This document shows, piece by piece, positions 47,754 to 56,462 of a stretch of DNA of 64,000 nt. How positions within the stretch are numbered: position 1 is the stretch's first letter; each line of letters begins with the position of its first letter. The stretch comes from DATJFQ01 sp035495555 (GTDB lineage: Bacteria > Acidobacteriota > Vicinamibacteria > Vicinamibacterales > 2-12-FULL-66-21). Below the pieces are notes generated by a model, which was not told where the DNA came from, made no database searches, and saw only the letters and a program-made list of their open reading frames with translations. The stretch covers positions 1 through 64,000 of the forward strand of contig DATJFQ010000041.1 in the NCBI GenBank assembly GCA_035495555.1, in the 5' to 3' direction. The translations under genes were made by a program, and so were the position numbers.

Positions 47754-49406
47754 ATGATCCGCTTCCTCAGCATCCGCCATCTGGCGGTGATCGACGCGCT
47801 CGAACTCGAGTTCCCGGCCGGGCTGACTGTCCTGACCGGCGAGACGGGCGCGGGCAAATCGATCCTCGTCGGCGCCGTCGGCCTGCTGGTGGGGGGACGC
47901 GCCTCGGCCGACCTCGTCCGCACCGGGGAGGAGACGGCGGCGATCGAGGCCGTCTTTGAGACGCAAAGCGGCGACGAACTGATCGTCCGCCGTGAGGTCT
48001 CTGCACAAGGCCGGAGCCGCGCGTTCGTCAATGGCGCGCTCGTCACGACCGCCGCGCTGCGCGAAGCCACGGGATCGCTGGTGGATCTGCACGGGCAGCA
48101 CGAACATCAGGTGCTGCTCGATCCTTCCGCCCACCTGGATCTGCTCGACGAGTTCGCGGACCTCTCGGAGCCGCGCTCGGACGTCTCCGCCGCATTTCGG
48201 GAGTGGCAATCGGTAAACGAGGAGCGCCGGCGCGTCGCCGACCGCGATCGACAGAACGCCGCGCGCGCGGAATTCATCGCGTTCCAACTCGCCGAAATCG
48301 ACCGCGTCAAGCCACAGGCCGGAGAAGACGAGGAACTGACAGCCGGCCGCCTCGTGCTCGCGAATGCCGAGCGCCTGCAGCGCCTCTGCGCGGAGGCGTA
48401 CGCCGCCCTGTACGACGGCGACAATGCCGCGCTCGCATCGCTTGGGATCGTCTGGAAAAGGCTTGGCGATCTGGCCGCCGTCGACCCGAAGTTCTCGGCG
48501 TACGAGGAATCCCGAGGGGCGATCAAATCGCAGCTCGAAGACCTCGCGTACTTTCTGCGGTCGTACAGCGCGGGGATCGATGCGTCGCCCGCACGGCTGC
48601 AGGAAACAGAGGATCGCCTGGCGTCGCTCGAGCGCCTGAAGAAGAAGCACGGCCCCACGCTCACTGACGTGCTCGCGAGAGCCTCGGCACTGCGGCAGGA
48701 ACTGCACGACGTGGAGCACGCCACCGAGAGGCTCGCGGAACTGGACATTGCCTTGTCGCGCGCGCGGGAGGCGTTCGTGGACAAGGCTGGAACGCTCTCC
48801 CGTCGTCGTCAACAGGCGGCCGTCGAATTCGCTCGAGCCCTCGAACGCGCCCTCAGCGACCTGGCGATGCCGAAGACCCGTTGCGAAGTGCGGTTCGCCC
48901 CGGCGGCAGGGGACGAGCGCTGGTCCGAGCGCGGCATCGACGAAGCCGAGTTCTACATCTCGCCGAACCCCGGCGAAGATCTCAAGCCGCTCGCGAAGAT
49001 TGCGTCCGGAGGCGAACTCTCACGCATCATGCTGGCGCTGAAAACGCTCGCCACCACGGACATGCCTGGCAAAACTCTCATCTTCGACGAAGTCGACGCC
49101 GGGATCGGCGGGGCGGTGGCGGATACTGTCGGCGCACGGCTTCAACGCCTGGGGGAGCGGTTCCAGGTTCTCTGCATCACCCACCTCCCGCAAATCGCGG
49201 CGTACGGGTCGACGCACTTCCAAATCGACAAGACGGTCCGGGCGGGCCGGACCTCGACACGCGTCCTGCGGATCGACGGCCCCGACCGGGAAGCAGAAAT
49301 CGGACGGATGATTGGGGGGGCGGCTGTCACCAGCGCCGTTCTCGCGGGTGCCCGCGAGATGCTTCAGGCGAAGGCGAAAGCAAACGCAAGGCGAAAGCGA
49401 AACTGA
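47754..49406 (+). CDS. recN: DNA repair protein RecN
   Basis: RecN is an SMC-like ATPase of double-strand-break repair. The 550-residue protein has Walker A TGETGAGKSILVGAVGLL near residues 28-45, a central coiled coil (about 150-360), ABC signature ASGGELSRIMLALK near 420-433 and Walker B TLIFDEVDAGIGG near 440. The ATG at 47754 has a weak TAAGAT box 16 nt upstream. No clear SOS box was seen. It is divergent from the tol operon. Confidence 0.96.
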   Translation: MIRFLSIRHLAVIDALELEFPAGLTVLTGETGAGKSILVGAVGLLVGGRASADLVRTGEETAAIEAVFETQSGDELIVRREVSAQGRSRAFVNGALVTTAALREATGSLVDLHGQHEHQVLLDPSAHLDLLDEFADLSEPRSDVSAAFREWQSVNEERRRVADRDRQNAARAEFIAFQLAEIDRVKPQAGEDEELTAGRLVLANAERLQRLCAEAYAALYDGDNAALASLGIVWKRLGDLAAVDPKFSAYEESRGAIKSQLEDLAYFLRSYSAGIDASPARLQETEDRLASLERLKKKHGPTLTDVLARASALRQELHDVEHATERLAELDIALSRAREAFVDKAGTLSRRRQQAAVEFARALERALSDLAMPKTRCEVRFAPAAGDERWSERGIDEAEFYISPNPGEDLKPLAKIASGGELSRIMLALKTLATTDMPGKTLIFDEVDAGIGGAVADTVGARLQRLGERFQVLCITHLPQIAAYGSTHFQIDKTVRAGRTSTRVLRIDGPDREAEIGRMIGGAAVTSAVLAGAREMLQAKAKANARRKRN

Positions 49407-49430
49407 CAAAACTCGGCAGTTGCAGAGACG

Positions 49431-50870
49431 ATGAACGGGCTGATGTCCAAAAAGTACCTTATTGAAACGTTCGGCTGTCAGATGAACCACCACGACTCGG
49501 AGCGGATGGCCGGTCTGCTCGAGGAGGCGGGCTACGTCCGTACCGAAGACGATGGGGACGCTGACGTGCTCGTCATCAACACCTGCAGCGTCCGTGAGAA
49601 GGCGGAGGAAAAGCTCTATACGCGGCTCGGAGAGCTGCGGGTCATGGCGCAGGAGACGGGGGGCCGTCCGATCGTGGCCGTCGCCGGGTGTGTCGCGCAG
49701 CAGGAAGGCGAAAAGCTTCTGTCCAATTCGAATGGTCACGTCATCGACGTGCTGATCGGGACACAGAGCATCAAGCGTCTACCGCTACTCGTCGACGCCG
49801 CACATGTTCATGTGCGCGGTTCAGCTGCGGTCGCTGATGACCTTGGGGCCAGCGGAGAATTTCAGCTCAGGGATGCGGCCCCCGGTGTCCGCACGCCGCA
49901 AATCGACCTCAACCCGTACGAAGACGTCTCGTTCCCGCTCGGGATCGCGAGGCGCGAGGATCCCGTGAAGGCGTATGTCACGATCATCGAGGGCTGCAAC
50001 GAATTCTGCGCCTTCTGCGTCGTCCCGTACACCCGCGGACACGAACGGATGCGGCCGGCGGCCGACATCATCGCGGACGTTCACCACGCCGCCGCGACCG
50101 GGGCGAAAGAAGTGCAGCTCCTCGGACAGATCGTCAATCACTACCAGGCGCCAGACGACGCGGCGTGCGATTTTGCCGACCTGCTGACCCGCGTCAGCGG
50201 CGTCGAGGGCATCGAGCGCATACGTTTCGCCAGTCCTCATCCGCGGCACGTTACCCCCCGCATGATCGACGCGATGCGTGCGCTGCCGAAGGTATGCCGG
50301 CACCTGCACCTGCCCGCACAGAGCGGCTCCACGCGCGTGCTTTCGGCGATGCGCCGGCGCCATACGCGGGAACGGTACCTCGCGCTCGTCTCGGAACTGC
50401 GCGCGGCCATGCCGGACATCGCGCTCTCGACCGATATGATCGTCGGGTTCCCCGGAGAGACGGAAGCGGATTTCGAAGAGACGCTGTCGCTGGTTTCGGC
50501 GGTGCGGTACCACAGCATCTTCTCGTTCAAGTATTCACCACGCCCGAACACCCTCGCGTTGAAGCGGATGCCGGACGAGGTCAGCGAAAAAGAGAAGACA
50601 CGGCGGATCGTGGCGCTGCAGTCGCTTCAGAAGCGGATCCAGATGGAGATTTTCGAGGCGGCCGTCGGGCGGATCGCGCCGGTGCTGATCGACTCGCGGA
50701 GCCGGCGACGCGAGTGGGAGTTGTCCGGCCGAACGCCGGGGAACACTGTCGTGAACCTCGCGGGAGACCCTGCGTGGGTCGGGCGGACGATCCCGGTGAC
50801 GATCACCGCGGCGAACCCGAACAGTCTGAGAGGGGAAGCCGTACTTGACGGAACTCCGACCCCGGCTTAG
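49431..50870 (+). CDS. miaB: tRNA-2-methylthio-N6-dimethylallyladenosine synthase MiaB
   Basis: MiaB adds the 2-methylthio group to i6A37 of tRNA. The 479-residue protein has the UPF0004 domain with three cluster cysteines (FGCQMN near 14, NTCSVREKA near 48, AGCVAQQEG near 86). The radical-SAM motif GCNEFCAFCVVPYTRG follows near residues 187-202, and a C-terminal TRAM domain (LIDSRSRRREWELSGRTPGN) ends it. Residues about 120-160 form a longer than usual linker. ATG 49431 or 49443 could be the start. It follows recN by 24 nt. Confidence 0.96.
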   Translation: MNGLMSKKYLIETFGCQMNHHDSERMAGLLEEAGYVRTEDDGDADVLVINTCSVREKAEEKLYTRLGELRVMAQETGGRPIVAVAGCVAQQEGEKLLSNSNGHVIDVLIGTQSIKRLPLLVDAAHVHVRGSAAVADDLGASGEFQLRDAAPGVRTPQIDLNPYEDVSFPLGIARREDPVKAYVTIIEGCNEFCAFCVVPYTRGHERMRPAADIIADVHHAAATGAKEVQLLGQIVNHYQAPDDAACDFADLLTRVSGVEGIERIRFASPHPRHVTPRMIDAMRALPKVCRHLHLPAQSGSTRVLSAMRRRHTRERYLALVSELRAAMPDIALSTDMIVGFPGETEADFEETLSLVSAVRYHSIFSFKYSPRPNTLALKRMPDEVSEKEKTRRIVALQSLQKRIQMEIFEAAVGRIAPVLIDSRSRRREWELSGRTPGNTVVNLAGDPAWVGRTIPVTITAANPNSLRGEAVLDGTPTPA

Positions 50871-50897
50871 CTTGCACTTATAGACGGAACGCGCAGC

Positions 50898-51383
50898 ATG
50901 CAAATCGAAATGACCATCAAGGGGCTGATGGTGGATCCCATCACCAACATGCCCATCATCATCCTGCGCGACAAGGACGGCCAGCGCGTTCTGCCGATCT
51001 GGGTTGGCGTCTTCGAAGCGAACGCCATTGCTCTTCAGATCGAGAACGTCACGACGCCGCGGCCGATGACGCACGACCTGCTCCGGAACGTCATCCAGGA
51101 TCTGCGAGCTCAGATCGAGAAAATCGTCGTCTCGGACCTGAAAGAGAACACGTTCTACGCGCTCATCTACCTGCGCGTGAACGGCGACACGCTGGCCATC
51201 GATTCCCGGCCCAGCGACGCGATCGCGCTCGCACTGCGGGCCCGCGCGCCCATTTTCGTCGAGGAACGCGTCATCGACCACGCGAAGACCGTGGACTTCG
51301 CGCCAGAAAAAGGGGACGCGGAACGGCTCCAGAAGTGGCTCGAGAGCCTCGATCCCGACGACATGGGCAAGTACAAGATGTAA
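50898..51383 (+). CDS. bifunctional nuclease family protein (DUF151)
   Basis: The 161-residue soluble protein matches DUF151: KGLMVDPITNMPIIILRDKD near residues 7-26, LPIWVGVFEANAIALQIENV near 31-50 and DSRPSDAIALALRARAPIFV near 100-119. Plant and bacterial relatives have been reported to have DNase/RNase activity. A TATAGA box ends 13 nt before the ATG. The gene follows miaB by 27 nt and may share its transcript. Confidence 0.85.
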   Translation: MQIEMTIKGLMVDPITNMPIIILRDKDGQRVLPIWVGVFEANAIALQIENVTTPRPMTHDLLRNVIQDLRAQIEKIVVSDLKENTFYALIYLRVNGDTLAIDSRPSDAIALALRARAPIFVEERVIDHAKTVDFAPEKGDAERLQKWLESLDPDDMGKYKM

Positions 51384-51398
51384 CTTTACACTTCTGCA

Positions 51399-51427
51399 TT
51401 GTGGAGGCTCGCGGCGCTTGCTATCAT
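51399..51427 (+). promoter_or_regulatory. sigma-70-like promoter for parAB
   Basis: TTGTGG (51399-51404), a 17-bp spacer and TATCAT (51422-51427) precede the parA ATG at 51443, giving a leader of about 9 nt. The -35 box is imperfect. Confidence 0.4.
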
Positions 51428-51442
51428 CGCGGCGCACCCCAC

Positions 51443-52201
51443 ATGATCGTCGCGATCGCCAACCAGAAAGGCGGCGTGGGCAAGACCACGACCGCCATCA
51501 ACCTGGCCGCAGCGCTCTCGCTCCGCGGCAAACCGACACTCCTCGTCGATCTCGATCCGCAGGCCAACAGCACGATGTCGTATCTCGACGTCACGCAGGT
51601 CCAGCGGAGCGTGTACGACGCGATCTCCGATCCGAACACGTCGTTCGATGACGTGATCCTTCCGTCGACGCAGCAGCCGAACCTCTGGGTGGCGCCGTCG
51701 CGGATTGCGCTGGCAAAGCTCGAAGCGAAGCTGGTGGGGGAGATCGATGCGCATTTCCGCCTCAAGGACAAGCTGGCGCCGGTCCTCGAGAAGTACCCGA
51801 ACGTGGTCATCGATTGTCCGCCGACGCTCGGGCTGCTCACCGTCAACGCGCTGGTTGCGGCGACGCACCTGCTGATCCCTATTCAGTCGTCGTATTTCGC
51901 CCTCGAGGGCACGGACGACCTGCTCGAAACGATCGAGAAGGTCCGGGCCCGCGCGAATACCACGCTGCGTATTCTTGGCGTCGTCATCACAATGCACGAC
52001 AAGCGCACGGCGCTTGCGCGCGACATCCGAGCGCAGATCGACAAGGTGTTCGGCAGCAAGGTCTTCAAGACCGTGATCACGAAGAGCGTGAGGCTCGAGG
52101 AGAGCCCTGCGTACAAGGAATCCATTTTCACGTTCGCTCCGGAGTCGAGCGGCGCGGCGGAGTATTACCGGCTGTGCGAGGAGGTGATGGACCGTGCCTA
52201 A
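51443..52201 (+). CDS. parA: chromosome partitioning ATPase ParA (Soj)
   Basis: ParA is the DNA-binding ATPase that moves ParB-bound chromosome regions. The 252-residue protein has the deviant Walker A NQKGGVGKTTTAINLAAAL near residues 7-25, DLDPQANSTMSYLDV near 37-51 and Walker A'/B VVIDCPPTLGLLTVNAL near 118-134. It lacks an N-terminal HTH, as chromosomal ParA does. ATG 51443 is chosen by family alignment. parB overlaps it by 8 nt. Confidence 0.96.
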   Translation: MIVAIANQKGGVGKTTTAINLAAALSLRGKPTLLVDLDPQANSTMSYLDVTQVQRSVYDAISDPNTSFDDVILPSTQQPNLWVAPSRIALAKLEAKLVGEIDAHFRLKDKLAPVLEKYPNVVIDCPPTLGLLTVNALVAATHLLIPIQSSYFALEGTDDLLETIEKVRARANTTLRILGVVITMHDKRTALARDIRAQIDKVFGSKVFKTVITKSVRLEESPAYKESIFTFAPESSGAAEYYRLCEEVMDRA

Positions 52202-53015
52202 GCGAGGACTTCCAACCACTGTTCGGATGCGGCACGACGAGCATTACGTCGAAGCGCTGACGACGTCCGCCGGGTCCCCGGTGGGTCGCCTCGTCGCGAT
52301 CGACGACATCGATCCAAATCCCAATCAGCCGCGGCAGGTCATGGGTGACCTCTCGGAGTTGATGGCGTCGATTGCCGAGAAGGGCATCATCGAACCGATC
52401 ATCGCCCGGCAGCGCGGCGGGCGATTCCAGATCGTGGCTGGCGAGCGGCGCTACCAGGCCGCCGTGCAGGTTGGCCTCCGGGAGATTCCGATTGTCATCA
52501 GGGAAGTCGACGACAACGAGATCATCGAGATCGCGCTCATCGAGAATATCCAGCGCAAGGACCTGACACCGTTCGAAGAGGCGGAGGCGCTGCAATCGCT
52601 GGCGTCGCGGTGCGGGTACACGCACGAGGATATGGCGCGGCGACTAGGGAAGTCGCGCACCTCGATCACTGAGTCGTTGTCACTCAATCAGATGCCGGAC
52701 GAGGTCAAAAACCTCTGTCGGCTGGCCGACATTTCCTCTAAGTCACTGCTTCTAGAGGTAGTTAGACAAGGCGACCCTCAGAAAATGGTAGCCTTGATCG
52801 AGAAGATCTCGCGTGACGGCGGCGCTACGCGCGAAGCTGTTCGCCGAGAGACCGCCAAGCCGAAGCTTGGCCGCCCGAAGGCCTTCGTCTTCAAATACAA
52901 GGCGCCGAGCAAAGCGTTCAATCTCCAGCTGAAGTTCACCAAGTCGAGGGTCGAGCGCGAGGAAGTCATCTCGGCGCTCGAGGCAATCATCCAGGAACTT
53001 AGAGAAACGCAATAG
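52194..53015 (+). CDS. parB: chromosome partitioning protein ParB (Spo0J)
   Basis: ParB is a CTP-dependent DNA clamp loaded at parS. The 273-residue protein has the N-terminal motifs PNQPRQVM, IVAGERRYQAAVQVG (GERR) and IALIENIQRKDLTPFEEA, a central HTH (THEDMARRLGKSRTSITESL) and a shorter, basic C-terminus (GRPKAFVFKYKAPSK) with a final dimerisation helix. Start is GTG at 52194. Codons at about 52660-52800 have many A/T third positions, unlike the rest. No canonical parS 16-mer was found nearby. Confidence 0.94.
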   Translation: MPKRGLPTTVRMRHDEHYVEALTTSAGSPVGRLVAIDDIDPNPNQPRQVMGDLSELMASIAEKGIIEPIIARQRGGRFQIVAGERRYQAAVQVGLREIPIVIREVDDNEIIEIALIENIQRKDLTPFEEAEALQSLASRCGYTHEDMARRLGKSRTSITESLSLNQMPDEVKNLCRLADISSKSLLLEVVRQGDPQKMVALIEKISRDGGATREAVRRETAKPKLGRPKAFVFKYKAPSKAFNLQLKFTKSRVEREEVISALEAIIQELRETQ

Positions 53016-53090
53016 GTTCTCGGGTTGTCGGGGCAACAGCCGCCGCGCTCGCCGACGGCGTTCCCATCGGGCGGAGTCTCAGTGCCCGCC

Positions 53091-53815
53091 CGATCACCTT
53101 TTTCCGTAATCGCAGAACTTCGGGGCCTTCGAGCTTTCGGGGCCTTTGCGGCTGACCGTGGGTCGCCTCGGCGCTCAGTGAGTGCCATTCCAACAATGCG
53201 CGCCGACGGCGTTCCACGCAGAATCCCGAAGGCCGGACATACGTGCCGACGGCGTTCCACGCAGGTCCCGAAGGCCCGAAGCCCCCGAAGCTGATTCTTG
53301 TTTGCCTGGAGAATCACCAGGCGGCCTCTCAGCGCGCGCCCGATCACCTTTTTCCGCAATCAGAACTTCGGGGCCCGAAGGCCGCAGCTGATTCTTGTTG
53401 GCCTGGCAAGGCCGATCACCTTTTTCCCGTAATCAGAACTTCGGGGACTTCGAGCTTTCGGGGCCTTTGCGGCGAAGCGTGGGCCGTCTGGCCGCTCAGT
53501 GAATGCCGTTCCAACAATGCGCGCCGACGGGGTTCCACGCCAGAATCCGGAAGGCCGGACATACGCGCTGACGGCGTTCCACGCAGGTCCCGAAGGCCCG
53601 AAGCCCCCGAAGCTGAGTCTCTTGTTGGCTTGGCCAGGCCGATCACCTTTTCCGTAATCAGAACTACGGGGCCTTCGAGCTTTCGGGGCCTTTGCGGCTG
53701 ACCGTGGGCCGTCTCGGCGCTCAGTGAATGCCGTTCCAACGATACCGCGCCGGTGGCGTTCCACGCAGAATCCCGAAGGAGCGAAGGCCGCGAAGGTGAT
53801 TCTTGTTGGATTCCA
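53091..53815 (+). repeat. tandem array of a long intergenic repeat (about 230 bp unit)
   Basis: Units begin with CGATCACCTTTTTCCG at 53091, 53341, 53413 and CGATCACCTTTTCCG at 53640; the second is a 72-bp internally deleted copy and the last is shortened. Shared landmarks are AGAACTTCGGGG, CTTCGAGCTTTCGGGGCC, GCGCTCAGTGAATGCC, GACGGCGTTCCACGCAG (usually twice per unit) and CCCGAAGCCCCCGAAGCTGA. The two ends of each unit are imperfect inverted repeats, so each could fold into one long stem. Reverse-strand ORFs here merely reflect the repeat. The same family is at 61.9-62.3 kb, inverted. Bases 53016-53090 hold a partial, degenerate copy of the internal landmark. Confidence 0.9.
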
Positions 53816-53843
53816 ACCATATGCGACCCCAGAGCCCGCCTTT

Positions 53844-53871
53844 GGTTAACATAAGATGCATTATCAGAACC
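53844..53871 (-). other. dif: candidate chromosomal dif site (XerC/XerD recombination site)
   Basis: Read on the minus strand: XerC arm GGTTCTGATAA, 6-bp centre TGCATC, XerD arm TTATGTTAACC. The E. coli site has arms GGTGCGCATAA and TTATGTTAAAT around TGTATA. Twenty-one of 28 positions agree, including ATAATG and all of TTATGTTAA. It lies 29 bp after the tandem repeat array and 158 bp before lptFG. xerD is at 59.9-60.8 kb. Plus-strand genes dominate to the left and minus-strand genes to the right, as expected where replichores meet. Confidence 0.75.
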
Positions 53872-53897
53872 TGCCGAAACCGCCCGTAAAACCGGCC

Positions 53898-53906
53898 TGT
53901 GGATAA
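53898..53906 (-). other. consensus DnaA box near dif
   Basis: TTATCCACA on the minus strand, an exact match to the DnaA-binding 9-mer. It is a single copy, so no origin is claimed; one exact match in 64 kb is not improbable by chance. Confidence 0.35.
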
Positions 53907-54029
53907 TCCGCGCACCGTTTGCGAGGTCGTCCGCCCCACGTCCGGCGGTTGCCGGGACCGACGGCGGAACGCCTTGAACGTCGCGCCAACCCGGCCCCAG
54001 TCGGCCGGTGTTATCCTCGTGCACGATCC

Positions 54030-56390
54030 GTGAAAATCCTCGACCGATACGTCGTCCGGGAGATCGTGCCGCCGCTCCTGCTGGCGCTGCTGATCTTCAC
54101 GTTCATCCTGGACATCCCGCCGTTTCTCGATGAACTCACCGCGCTGGTATCGAAAGGCGTGTCGTGGGACGTCGCCGCGCGGATGCTGTGGACCCTGGTC
54201 CCGCAAGCTCTCGGACTGACGATCCCGATGTCCCTGCTGGTCGGAATCCTCGTAGGGCTCGGCCGCCTGTCCAACGACCGCGAGGCCGTGGCGCTGCTGG
54301 CCTGCGGCGTCAGCCCGTACCGGTTGTTACGGCCGGTATTGCTGCTGGCGCTCCTGACGGCCGTCGCGGATTTCTACGTGATGGTCTGGGCGATTCCGGA
54401 CGCGAACCAGCGGTTTCGCGAGCTGAGTTACGACGTCATTTCCAAGCGGATGGAGAACGACATCCGCCCGCAGGTGTTCTTCCAGGACTTTCCGAACTGG
54501 GTGCTCTACGTCCGCGACGTTCCGCAAGGCGGCGGCTGGAAGGACGTGCTCGTGGCGGACACGCGGTCGCCCGACAAACCCACCATCTACATGGCCGCGG
54601 CCGGCCGGCTGCAGCTGGACCGTACGGCGAGGACTGTCGCACTCGAGCTGTACGACGGCACGCAGTACTCCACGTCGAGCACCAATGGTCAACAGACCGA
54701 TCAGTACCAGTTCGGAAAACTACTGGTCCAACTGGATCCCAACAGCGTCTTCCCCCGGATGGAGATCGCGCGCGGGCTGAACGAGATGTCGATCGCGGAC
54801 CTGCGGCGCCAGGCTGTCGAACGCGCCAAAACGGGGGCGTCGCCGCACCCGGAGGTCATGGCGATCCAGCAGAAGTTCTCGTTCCCGATCGCGTGCCTGG
54901 TTTTCTCCCTCATCGGCCTCGCGCTCGGGCTGACCGTTGCCCGCGAGGGCAAGATGACCGGTTTCGTAGTCGGCCTGGCCGTCATCTTCATCTACTACGC
55001 GCTGCTGGCCTTCAGCGAATCGTTGACCAAGGGCCAGCATCTGAACATGTACTTGTCGCGGTGGGTGCCCAACCTGGCGCTCCTGCCCTTTGGCGTCGTC
55101 GCGCTGATCTGGCGAGCGCGCTGGGCGGAAGGCCGGCTTCCCTTCCGCTGGGTGGGACGACTCGCCGAACGGGGGGCGACATGGTGGCGGGCCCGCGCGG
55201 CGCGTGGAACCGCAGGCGCCGAGCCCGATTCGAGAGTCACTGCGGACCCAGGGTCCACTTCGCCGCGCCGTCGCAGCCGGCCCGTCCTGGTCATCCGCTT
55301 CCCCCGGCTCTCGCTGTTCGCGATCAACATCCTCGATCGATACGTCGCCCGGATGTACATGCGGACGGCGGTGCTGGCATTCGTCGGACTGCTCGGCATC
55401 TTCTATATCTCCACGTTCATCGATAAGTCCGAGAAGCTGTTCAAGGGACAGGCAACCGGCGCGATGATCGTGCAGCTGCTGGCCTACATGACGCCGCAGT
55501 TCGTCTATTACGTGATTCCGCTGGCGACCCTCCTCAGCGTCCTCGTCACGTTCGGCATCCTGAGCCGCACGAGCGAGCTCTCTGTCATGAAAGCCTGTGG
55601 CATCAGCCTGTATCGCGTCGCGCTCCCGCTGGTCGTCATGGCGCTGCTCTGGAGCACGGCGCTGTTCGGCCTCGAGCAGCGCGTCATGGCGAGGGCCAAT
55701 CAGCGGGCCGACGCCCTCGACGCACAGGTGCGCGGCCGTCCCCCGCGGACGATGAATCCGCTGGCGAGACGGTGGCTGGTCGGAGACTTCGGTTTCTACC
55801 ACTACACGAACTTCGAACCGGACTCGAACACCATCAGCAATCTGACGATCTATAGACCCGCCAAAGACCGATGGGCGCTCGAAAGCGAGACGTACTCGCA
55901 GCGCGCAGTGTTCAGGAACGACGCGTGGCTGGCGGAGCGCGGGTGGCGGGAGGTGTTCCTGCCCAAAGTCGAGTGGCAGTCGTTCACGAGCCGCGCGGTC
56001 GGTCTCGAATCACCTGACTACTTCGAGACGGCCGAGCCCGTCGCCGACATGATGACCGTCGGCGAGCTGCGGGAGTACATCAAGGAACTCGCATCGAGCG
56101 GCGTGAACGTGATTCCGCACATGGTCGATCTCCAGCGGAAGCTCGCCTTTCCGTTCGTCACGCTCGTGATGACGCTGCTCGCAATTCCGTTTGGCGTGAC
56201 GACCGGGCGCCGGGGAACCCTTTACGGCATCGGCATCGGCATCGTCCTCGCGCTGTCGTATTGGGTGCTCGGGAGTGCGTTCGCCGCGATCGGGAAGGCC
56301 GGGCTCCTCGGCCCGGTGCTCGCTGCGTGGGCCCCCAACGTCATCGGCGCCGGTGCCGCCGGCTACCTCCTGCTCACCGCGCGCACCTAG
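54030..56390 (+). CDS. LptF-LptG fusion: LPS export ABC transporter permease
   Basis: The 786-residue protein contains two complete YjgP/YjgQ permease units. Unit 1 starts VKILDRYVVREIVPP and unit 2 starts near residue 433 with NILDRYVARMYMRT. Each has two N-terminal helices, a periplasmic beta-rich domain (about 130-290 and 555-670) and three to four C-terminal helices (e.g. FPIACLVFSLIGLALGLTVA and FPFVTLVMTLLAIPFGVTTG). An Arg/Ala-rich linker of about 50 residues joins them. In most bacteria LptF and LptG are separate. The start is GTG at 54030; the longer ORF upstream has no family similarity. LptB is at 34 kb. Confidence 0.9.
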   Translation: MKILDRYVVREIVPPLLLALLIFTFILDIPPFLDELTALVSKGVSWDVAARMLWTLVPQALGLTIPMSLLVGILVGLGRLSNDREAVALLACGVSPYRLLRPVLLLALLTAVADFYVMVWAIPDANQRFRELSYDVISKRMENDIRPQVFFQDFPNWVLYVRDVPQGGGWKDVLVADTRSPDKPTIYMAAAGRLQLDRTARTVALELYDGTQYSTSSTNGQQTDQYQFGKLLVQLDPNSVFPRMEIARGLNEMSIADLRRQAVERAKTGASPHPEVMAIQQKFSFPIACLVFSLIGLALGLTVAREGKMTGFVVGLAVIFIYYALLAFSESLTKGQHLNMYLSRWVPNLALLPFGVVALIWRARWAEGRLPFRWVGRLAERGATWWRARAARGTAGAEPDSRVTADPGSTSPRRRSRPVLVIRFPRLSLFAINILDRYVARMYMRTAVLAFVGLLGIFYISTFIDKSEKLFKGQATGAMIVQLLAYMTPQFVYYVIPLATLLSVLVTFGILSRTSELSVMKACGISLYRVALPLVVMALLWSTALFGLEQRVMARANQRADALDAQVRGRPPRTMNPLARRWLVGDFGFYHYTNFEPDSNTISNLTIYRPAKDRWALESETYSQRAVFRNDAWLAERGWREVFLPKVEWQSFTSRAVGLESPDYFETAEPVADMMTVGELREYIKELASSGVNVIPHMVDLQRKLAFPFVTLVMTLLAIPFGVTTGRRGTLYGIGIGIVLALSYWVLGSAFAAIGKAGLLGPVLAAWAPNVIGAGAAGYLLLTART

Positions 56391-56462
56391 GGCCCGTTTT
56401 TCGGGTCCCGTGTCCCGGCCGACCTGTACATTCCATGAGCTTCGGGCCCAGGCCAGACGCAC

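Noticed and set aside
53091..53815. CRISPR array
   Set aside because: Units are about 230 bp with internal symmetry and no regular short repeat/spacer alternation; no cas genes are present.
53898..53906. Replication origin
   Set aside because: One consensus DnaA box only, without a cluster, AT-rich unwinding element or dnaA/dnaN neighbours.
52778..54024. Several reverse-strand ORFs of 130-200 codons through the 53-kb region
   Set aside because: They are read-through of the tandem DNA repeat, with low-complexity Arg/Pro/Ser-rich peptides, no start signals and no family similarity.
52194..54029. parS sites near parB
   Set aside because: No 16-bp TGTTTCACGTGAAACA-like palindrome was found; GTTCCACG in the repeats matches one half only and also occurs far from parB.
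53919..54029. N-terminal 37-residue extension of LptFG
   Set aside because: The peptide is Arg/Pro-rich without similarity; the LptF pattern begins at the GTG at 54030.
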